From contig NZ_JAERQF010000031.1 in the NCBI RefSeq assembly GCF_016734815.1, forward strand, positions 1-64,000: 64,000 nucleotides of DNA, given 5' to 3'. Under the pieces are notes generated by a model. The model was not told the origin of the DNA and did not search any database. It saw nothing but the letters and a program-made list of their open reading frames with translations. Numbering within the stretch: the stretch's first letter is position 1; each line of letters starts with the position of its first letter. Both the position numbers and the translations under genes were made by a program. Positions 58,556-64,000 of this stretch are shown piece after piece. Origin of the DNA: Hymenobacter rubidus (GTDB taxonomy: Bacteria; Bacteroidota; Bacteroidia; Cytophagales; Hymenobacteraceae).

Positions 58556-59134
58556 TTACGGGTTCTTGTTCAGCAGTACCTGGGTGGGTTCCAGTTCCAG
58601 TTTGGGCGTGAGGCCGCGCAGCCGGGCCATGCCACGGGCGGCTTCGAGCTTGGTGAGGTAGTCGCCGATGTAGAGGCGGTACACGGGCGACTTGAACGTG
58701 AGGTAATCGGTTTCGTCGGGGTAGCGGCCAATGATGGAGCGGCGAATGGCCATCACCTTGTCGCGCTCCAGGCCCAGGTACACCAGCACGCGGTAGCCCT
58801 GGGCGTACTTCACGTTTTGGTTGGTGTAGGCCTGGTCGCGCAGGCGCTGCTCCATCTGGGCATTCACCTGATTGGTGGGCGGCACCACGGCCCGCGCGCT
58901 GCTTGCCCCCGCCGTGGCCCCCGCCGGTTTGGGCGCCGAAAACACGGGGCGGTATTTGGCCACGTCTTCGGCGGGCAAGGGCGCGGGAGCCGCGGCGGTG
59001 GGCTTGCGCAAGGTGGTATCGGAAGCCGGGGCGCTGGCTTGCGGGGCCTGCGGGGCCGTGCCGGCGCAGGCCGCCAGAAAAAACAGCGGAGAGGCCAGCA
59101 GCATCAACTTACGCTTGGGCAGCAGTGGGTTCAT
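58556..59134 (-). CDS. SPOR-like domain lipoprotein
   Basis: A 192-residue lipoprotein (MNPLLPKRK to LAACAG, Cys near 23) with a Pro/Ala/Thr-rich linker to about residue 95 and a C-terminal domain like SPOR (YRVLVYLGLERDKVMAIRRS, then YRLYIGDYLTKLEAARGMAR). SPOR domains bind denuded peptidoglycan, often at the division site. The gene overlaps the end of deoC by 26 bp, so the two are coupled. A start at 59104 would avoid the overlap but would remove the basic part of the signal peptide. Confidence 0.78.
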   Translation of the reverse strand: MNPLLPKRKLMLLASPLFFLAACAGTAPQAPQASAPASDTTLRKPTAAAPAPLPAEDVAKYRPVFSAPKPAGATAGASSARAVVPPTNQVNAQMEQRLRDQAYTNQNVKYAQGYRVLVYLGLERDKVMAIRRSIIGRYPDETDYLTFKSPVYRLYIGDYLTKLEAARGMARLRGLTPKLELEPTQVLLNKNP

Positions 59135-59783
59135 TGGTTTCAGCAATCAGGGCCAGACTATTGGACGAGCCGATGCGGTCGGCGCCGGCGGCTACCAGCG
59201 CCAGCGCGGCTTCGCGGGTGCGAATGCCGCCGGCGGCCTTAATACGCACCGTTTTCGGGAGCGAACGGCGCAGCAGCTCCACGTCGGCCACCGAGGCGCC
59301 CCGGCTGGCAAACCCGGTGGAGGTTTTCACGAAGTCGGCCTCGCCGCCTACGCACAGCTGGCAGGCCAGCACTATTTCTTCTTCGCTGAGCAGGGCCGTT
59401 TCGATAATGACCTTCAGCACCGCCTGATGCACGTGGCACAGGTCGGCCAAATCCAGAATTTCGGCCTGCACGGCTTCTGCTTTGCCCGATTTCAGGGCCG
59501 AAATATTGATGACCATGTCCAGCTCCGTGGCACCGTCGTACAGAGCCACTTCGGCTTCCTTGAACTTGGCGCTGGAGGCCGCGTAGCCCAGCGGAAAGCC
59601 AATGACGGTGCAAATGCCCACGGCCGTGTTTTCCAGCCTGGTGGCGGCCAGCGCCACGTAGCACGGCGGCACGCACACGGCGGCAAAACCGTGCGCGGCG
59701 GCCTCCTCACAAAGCTGAATAATCTGGGCTTCGGTGCAGTCGGGACGCAGCAGGGTGTGGTCGATTTGGGCGGCGAGGTTCAT
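59109..59783 (-). CDS. deoC: Deoxyribose-phosphate aldolase
   Basis: A 224-residue TIM-barrel enzyme that splits 2-deoxyribose 5-phosphate to acetaldehyde and glyceraldehyde 3-phosphate during deoxynucleoside breakdown. Motifs: TLLRPD near the N-terminus, ELDMVINI, the Schiff-base Lys in DFVKTSTGF (about 152), and IKAAGGIRT. Full length. ATG at 59783 is supported by MNLAAQIDHTLLRP. A TACCTTTG element ends 4 bp before the ATG. It shares a transcript with the SPOR-like gene by overlap. Confidence 0.95.
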   Translation of the reverse strand: MNLAAQIDHTLLRPDCTEAQIIQLCEEAAAHGFAAVCVPPCYVALAATRLENTAVGICTVIGFPLGYAASSAKFKEAEVALYDGATELDMVINISALKSGKAEAVQAEILDLADLCHVHQAVLKVIIETALLSEEEIVLACQLCVGGEADFVKTSTGFASRGASVADVELLRRSLPKTVRIKAAGGIRTREAALALVAAGADRIGSSNSLALIAETNEPTAAQA

Positions 59784-59787
59784 GGAG

Positions 59788-59795
59788 CAAAGGTA
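59788..59795 (-). promoter_or_regulatory. Candidate -7 element of deoC
   Basis: The minus strand reads TACCTTTG, an exact TAnnTTTG match, 4 bp before the ATG at 59783. No TTG was found in the usual upstream window. Confidence 0.45.
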
Positions 59796-59844
59796 ACGTG
59801 GGATGCTACCATTACGTTGAGCCCCGCGGCCGGGGCCACCGCCG

Positions 59845-61668
59845 TTACCGAACCACCTCCAACCAACCCCGGTAGCGGGCACCGCTGGCTGGGTTGCGAA
59901 GCAGGTAATAGAACAGGCCGGCCGGTTGGCCCGCGGCATCCCAGGTGTTGCGGTAAGCCGCCTGCTGGTACACCAGCCGGCCCCAGCGGTTATACACAGT
60001 CAGCTCCCAATCACCGGCCGGCAGGCCGTGGCACACAAACCGGTCGTTGGGCCCGTCGCCGTTAGGCGTGATGATGTTGGGGATTTGTATTGGGCAAGCA
60101 TCCGCGCCTCCGGGCTGGGTGCAGTCGCCGGGGCCAACGCCAGCATCAGGGCCAGAGCCGGGGTCAGGATTGCCGCCAGGGTCTGCGGGCGTAGGCACAT
60201 CGGCGAGGGAGGCCAGGTAGGCAATGCGCGCCCCAACCGGGCCGGCAAGGGGGTGGGTCCCGAACGAAAGCGCGGGCGTGGCCCCGCCGGCCACGTACAC
60301 CACCGGGCCCACCACGGCTACTCCCGTCCCGAAATCATAATTGGTTCCGCCAGCGCGCTGCGCCCAGGCAAAGGCCGGGCCGGTGCTGGCGTCCGTGAGC
60401 TTGGCCACGAACAGGTCGCAGTATCGCTCGTCAATGTCGGTGGTGGCATTGGCCAGTGTGGCGGTTCCAAAGCGGGTAGTAGCGCCGAAGAAATCGCCGG
60501 TGAGGTAGAGTGCGCTGCCGCTCAAGGCCAGGCCATACAGGTCTTCCTGCCCGGTGCCGCCGGCCCGCGTGGCCCAATCGAAACGGCTGCTGGCGCCGGT
60601 GTCGGTCAGGCGGGCCACGTACACATCGGAGCCGCCCGCGCTGGTCAGCGCGGTGCTCCCGACGGTGGCAGTTTGGCTGAACTGGCCGGCGATGTAGAGC
60701 GTCGAGCCATCGAGCAACGGCCCGGCTATATTGTCGTTACCGGGGCCCCCAAAGCTCTGGGCCCACACCGCACTCGCGCCCGGCCCGGTATCCACAAATT
60801 TGGTCACAAAGGCGTCGGTGCTGTAGATGTCCGAGCCGGCGGCTTTGCTGAGTGTGGTGCTGCCGAACGTAAGCGTGGGACCGGTGAAGGTGCCGCTGAG
60901 GTAGAGGCTGGTGCCGCTGACGGCAATGGTTCCGGCTCCCTCGTGCCTGGGCCCACCCACGCGCTGCGCCCAGTCGAAAGCAGCGAGCGGGCCGTAGTCG
61001 GTGATGCGGGCCAGAAACATATCCGTGAAGTCGTTGCTGGAATTGGCATTTACCAGCACCGTGCTGCCAAAGTCGGCCGTGCGGCTGGCAAACGCGCCCG
61101 ACACATACACGCTGCTCCCACGCACCGCGAGGCCCCCAATGAAATCCTCGGCCTCGCCACCGGCGCGCACGGCCCAAACAAAATCGGCAGTGGCTCCGGC
61201 ATCGGTTAGTTTGGCCACATAGATGTCGGCCGGATAGCCGCTGTTGCTAACTGCCGCATTGAGTTTGATAGCGCCAAACGTAGCCGCACTGCCCAGAAAG
61301 CTGCCGGCTATGTAAACGCTGCTGCCCTTGACAACTACCTGGCCAGCGCCATCACTTCGTGAGCCCCCGGCCCGCCGCGCCCACACAAATGCCTGCGTGG
61401 CAATGTTCCACTTGGCGACGAAGGCGTCGGCATCGCCGGCACTGGTCAGCGTGCTGGCCCCAAAGCCAACCGTGCCGAAAAAATAGCCCACCAGGTAGAG
61501 GTTGTGGCCGCTGCTGTCGGCCACCGTGGCTTGCACCACCGAGGTGCTTCCGGCGGCTTGGCTGGGAGCAATGGCCATCTGCCAGGCTGGAGCTTGTCCC
61601 CGCGCGTCAAGCCCAGGCAGTGTTAACAGCGCCCCGACAACCAGTAGAAAAGCAGCGCAGAACTTCAT
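59845..61668 (-). CDS. Beta-propeller-like T9SS type B sorted protein
   Basis: A 607-residue exported protein. A signal peptide (residues 1-25) precedes about seven repeats of roughly 70 residues, each with FVWA(Q/R)RAGG, then a GSxVYVAGxF strand and FGS or FGA before a VAKLTD motif, a pattern like SBBP/PQQ-type propellers. After a Gly/Pro/Asp linker (about 500-520), a CHU_C-type sorting domain ends the protein (IPNIITPNGDGPNDRF, VYNRWGRLVYQ). Its neighbour upstream has the same repeats but a type A sorting domain. Probably a secreted or surface protein of unknown ligand. Confidence 0.85.
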   Translation of the reverse strand: MKFCAAFLLVVGALLTLPGLDARGQAPAWQMAIAPSQAAGSTSVVQATVADSSGHNLYLVGYFFGTVGFGASTLTSAGDADAFVAKWNIATQAFVWARRAGGSRSDGAGQVVVKGSSVYIAGSFLGSAATFGAIKLNAAVSNSGYPADIYVAKLTDAGATADFVWAVRAGGEAEDFIGGLAVRGSSVYVSGAFASRTADFGSTVLVNANSSNDFTDMFLARITDYGPLAAFDWAQRVGGPRHEGAGTIAVSGTSLYLSGTFTGPTLTFGSTTLSKAAGSDIYSTDAFVTKFVDTGPGASAVWAQSFGGPGNDNIAGPLLDGSTLYIAGQFSQTATVGSTALTSAGGSDVYVARLTDTGASSRFDWATRAGGTGQEDLYGLALSGSALYLTGDFFGATTRFGTATLANATTDIDERYCDLFVAKLTDASTGPAFAWAQRAGGTNYDFGTGVAVVGPVVYVAGGATPALSFGTHPLAGPVGARIAYLASLADVPTPADPGGNPDPGSGPDAGVGPGDCTQPGGADACPIQIPNIITPNGDGPNDRFVCHGLPAGDWELTVYNRWGRLVYQQAAYRNTWDAAGQPAGLFYYLLRNPASGARYRGWLEVVR

Positions 61669-61672
61669 CGGG

Positions 61673-61680
61673 CCAAGATA
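61673..61680 (-). promoter_or_regulatory. Candidate -7 element of the type B propeller gene
   Basis: The minus strand reads TATCTTGG, one mismatch from TAnnTTTG, 4 bp before the ATG at 61668. Confidence 0.3.
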
Positions 61681-61703
61681 GACAAGCGGCCGAAAACGCT
61701 TGT

Positions 61704-63428
61704 CTACTCCACCACCAGCCGGCGCGTAGCCGTGCTACCGCCCACAGCCACACGCACGGCGTAGAGGCCAGGGGCCAGGCCGGTCAGGTCCAGCTCGGCG
61801 CGGGTGTTGGAAGCGGCGCTTTGGCTGCGCACGGGCCGGCCCAGGGCATCGAAGACGGTGAGCGTGGCCGGGCCGGACACGGCAGGCAGTTGGACCGTGA
61901 CCGCACTGCGAGCGGGGTTGGGGTAGAGGCAGAAATCTGTCAGCGCAAGGGGGGCAGTAGTGGCCAGAGGGGTGGTGGCCAGCGTGGCCAGAAAGCCCAC
62001 GCTCACGGCGGCGGCCGTTGTAATAACCTGGCTGCCAAACGCGGCCGGCGGCGTGAGGCCGCCGCCCACAAACACGGTACTGCCCAGCACCGACACGCTG
62101 GCGGCCTGGTCGGCGCCCGTGCCTCCCGCCTTCTGCGCCCACACGAACGTGCCGGCCGGCCCCGAGTCATTCAACTTCGTCACAAATACATCGGCGGTGC
62201 GCGCGGTAGCCATCGACGTATTGGCCAGGCTAATGGTCCCGAAGCCGGCGGTGGCGCTGGTGAACCCACCGGCCACGTACACGTCCGCACCGCTCGCGGC
62301 CAGGGCGGTGGCCTGGTCGATGGCGGTGCCGCCGGCCTGCTGCACCCAGGTAAAGGCACTGGTTGTGCCGGCATCGGTCAGCTTGGCGACAAAGACGTTG
62401 GCCGTACCGGCGCTCACCACCCCGTTGGCATCGAAAACCGCGAGGCCACTGAAAACGCCGGCTACGTACACGCTGGTGCCGTTCAGGGCCAGGGCCGTGG
62501 CAAAGTCGGCGCTGGCGCCCCCTGCGCTTTTGGCCCAGGCCACGCCCACGTTACTGCCCGTGTCCAGAAATCGAATCACGTACGCATCGCGCCCGCCGCT
62601 GCTGCTTAGGGTAGTGTTGCCGAGGTTCAGGTTGCCGGTGTAGTCGCCGGCCAGGTAAATGCTGGCCCCATTGGCCACCAGGGCCGCCGCTGCGTCGTCG
62701 GCCGCCGCGCCGCCAAAGGCCCGCGCCCACACAAAGCTGGCGGTGGTGCCCGCATCGGTGAGCTTGGTGAGGTAAATGTGGGCCAGGCCGGCGGTGGTGG
62801 CCCCGGCGGTGGCGTTGGTGAGCGTGAGGCTGCCGAGCGTGGCCGTTTGGCTGCGGAAGGTGCCGGTGAGGTACACGCTGGTGTTGCTTACATCCAGCGC
62901 CGTGGCCCGGTCCTCGTTGAGGCCGCCTACCGGCTGCCCCCAGACAAAACTCGTGCTGGTGCCGGCATCGGTCAGCTTCACCACGAAGCCATCCGTCGCG
63001 CCGGCCGCCGTCAGGTTGACACTGCCGAAACTAGCCGCCACGCCAAAGGTACCCGCCACGTACACGCTGGAACCCCGCACAGCCACGGCCAGGGCCTGGT
63101 CGTTGTTGGCGCCGCCGGCCCGCTGCACCCAGGCAAAGCGCTGGTTGGCCACGTTCCACTTGCCCACAAATACATCGTTGGCCCCGGCGCTGGTGAGCAG
63201 CGCGCTTCCCATGGCCACCGTGCCCGCAAAGTAACCTGTGATGTATAAATTGGTACCAGTGGCATCGGGCACGGTAGCCGTCACGGTGTAGGCGCCGTTG
63301 CTGGCCGAGGCCAGGGCCGTGGCCGTTTGCCAAGCAGGCGCCTGGGCACGGGCCGCCACGGTACCAAACAGGCCGAAAAGCAGGCCGGTAACCAGCCGGC
63401 TGCGCACGAGGGTAAACAGGTGTTTCAT
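61704..63428 (-). CDS. Beta-propeller-like T9SS type A sorted protein
   Basis: A 574-residue exported protein with a signal peptide (ending AARAQ) and the same propeller-type repeats as the next gene (WVQRAGGANNDQALAVAVRG, VYVAGTFG, LTDAGTS). The last 80 residues are a type A sorting domain (LYPNPARSAVTVQLPAV, VFDALGRPV, LDLTGLAPGLYAVRVA). The start at 63428 opens the signal peptide (MKHLFTLVRS). It lies 36 bp upstream of the type B paralogue. Confidence 0.87.
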   Translation of the reverse strand: MKHLFTLVRSRLVTGLLFGLFGTVAARAQAPAWQTATALASASNGAYTVTATVPDATGTNLYITGYFAGTVAMGSALLTSAGANDVFVGKWNVANQRFAWVQRAGGANNDQALAVAVRGSSVYVAGTFGVAASFGSVNLTAAGATDGFVVKLTDAGTSTSFVWGQPVGGLNEDRATALDVSNTSVYLTGTFRSQTATLGSLTLTNATAGATTAGLAHIYLTKLTDAGTTASFVWARAFGGAAADDAAAALVANGASIYLAGDYTGNLNLGNTTLSSSGGRDAYVIRFLDTGSNVGVAWAKSAGGASADFATALALNGTSVYVAGVFSGLAVFDANGVVSAGTANVFVAKLTDAGTTSAFTWVQQAGGTAIDQATALAASGADVYVAGGFTSATAGFGTISLANTSMATARTADVFVTKLNDSGPAGTFVWAQKAGGTGADQAASVSVLGSTVFVGGGLTPPAAFGSQVITTAAAVSVGFLATLATTPLATTAPLALTDFCLYPNPARSAVTVQLPAVSGPATLTVFDALGRPVRSQSAASNTRAELDLTGLAPGLYAVRVAVGGSTATRRLVVE

Positions 63429-63683
63429 AAAAAACCGGGGTAATGGGTGACGGAACTGCGCCAACTGGCTACAGCAGCGCCTAACGCTACGATGACCATT
63501 TGGTGCGGAATTCTGCATTGACACCTCAACCTTTTACCGGTTTAATACCAGGGCGATAAAAATCAGAAATGTCCCGCAAGGCGCTGAAAAGGCATCTTCA
63601 CCGACCTGCCCCTCTCCTATCAATTATCCAGTTTCAAATCGGCCCCGGCATTTTGTCACCATTCATAAAATGCTTACCCGCTT

Positions 63684-64000
63684 CTATTCCACGTCCAACC
63701 GGTGTGTAGCGGTGCTGCTGCCGACGGCCACCCGCACGGCGTAGAGGCCGGGGGCCAGGCCGGTCAGGTCCAGCTCAGTGGTTGAGTTAGGGGTGGCCGT
63801 TTGGGTGCGCAGGGTGCGGCCCAGGGCATCGAGGATAGTGAGCGTGGCCGTGGCGGTGCCGGCCGGCAGCTGCACGGTGGCGCGGCCGTGGGCGGGATTG
63901 GGGAAGAGGCGGATGCCTTCGGGGTGCAGGGCCGCAGCGGTGGCGGTGAGGGTGGGGTCGGCGAGGGAAGCTAAAAAGCCCGTTGAAGCACCAATAGGCG
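63684..64000 (-). CDS. T9SS type A sorted protein, 5' end beyond window
   Basis: The C-terminal 104 residues of a third paralogue: GFLASLAD, FPNPAHGRATVQLPAG, ILDALGRTLRTQTA and LDLTGLAPGLYAVRVAVGSS. It matches the type A sorting domain of the gene at 61704. The gene runs on past position 64000, so only its 3' end is present; the frame is open to the edge. Confidence 0.85.
   Translation of the reverse strand, partial: PIGASTGFLASLADPTLTATAAALHPEGIRLFPNPAHGRATVQLPAGTATATLTILDALGRTLRTQTATPNSTTELDLTGLAPGLYAVRVAVGSSTATHRLDVE

Overview
The window looks like chromosomal DNA from a GC-rich member of the Bacteroidota, most likely Hymenobacter or a close relative in the Hymenobacteraceae. This rests on many proteins with type IX secretion (T9SS) C-terminal sorting domains, TonB-type and 7TMR-DISM signalling proteins, candidate promoters of the Bacteroidetes form (TTG, then TAnnTTTG) in place of classical -35/-10 boxes, and no clear Shine-Dalgarno sequences. 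No rRNA, tRNA, CRISPR array, transposase or phage gene was seen. Names come from reading protein motifs by eye; no database search was run.

Layout. 1-6.6 kb: an SDR oxidoreductase behind an AraC regulator whose upstream DNA carries 16 regularly spaced TTCGGAA-type sites, a lipoprotein, dihydrolipoyl dehydrogenase and an M1 peptidase. 6.7-9.2 kb: an EamA transporter, a truncated haemoglobin and two membrane proteins. 9.2-12 kb: an apparent five-gene operon with four Roadblock/LC7-like proteins and one membrane protein, two of the paralogues sharing a 260-bp identical block. 12.4-18 kb: an FNR-like regulator with candidate cluster cysteines, then odhB and odhA (2-oxoglutarate dehydrogenase E2 and E1). 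18-26 kb: small envelope and hypothetical proteins, an exported methyltransferase-fold protein and an S9 peptidase. 26-33 kb: three tandem paralogous T9SS cargo proteins. 33-42 kb: a 7TMR-DISM histidine kinase, a FUSC protein, a bestrophin and a repeat-rich T9SS type B protein. 42-46 kb: RidA and a two-domain TonB-like protein, divergent and separated by a 40-bp perfect inverted repeat, then a diadenylate-cyclase-domain protein coupled to a small membrane CxxC protein. 46-50 kb: an ECF sigma/anti-sigma operon with envelope genes. 50-59 kb: ALDH7-type dehydrogenase, an AAA ATPase, HtrA and Hsp20, an outer-membrane-like protein, an M20 amidohydrolase, and a SPOR-like lipoprotein overlapping deoC. 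60-64 kb: three tandem beta-propeller-like T9SS proteins, the last cut by the window end.

How parts may work together. odhA/odhB and lpdA supply the three subunit types of the 2-oxoglutarate dehydrogenase complex although lpdA is unlinked. HtrA and Hsp20 are adjacent protein-quality-control genes. The sigma/anti-sigma operon probably controls envelope functions. The most unusual candidates for an undescribed system are the Roadblock operon, the DAC-domain/CxxC pair, and the AraC-associated site array. Intergenic DNA is rich in inverted-repeat families, two of which recur across the window.
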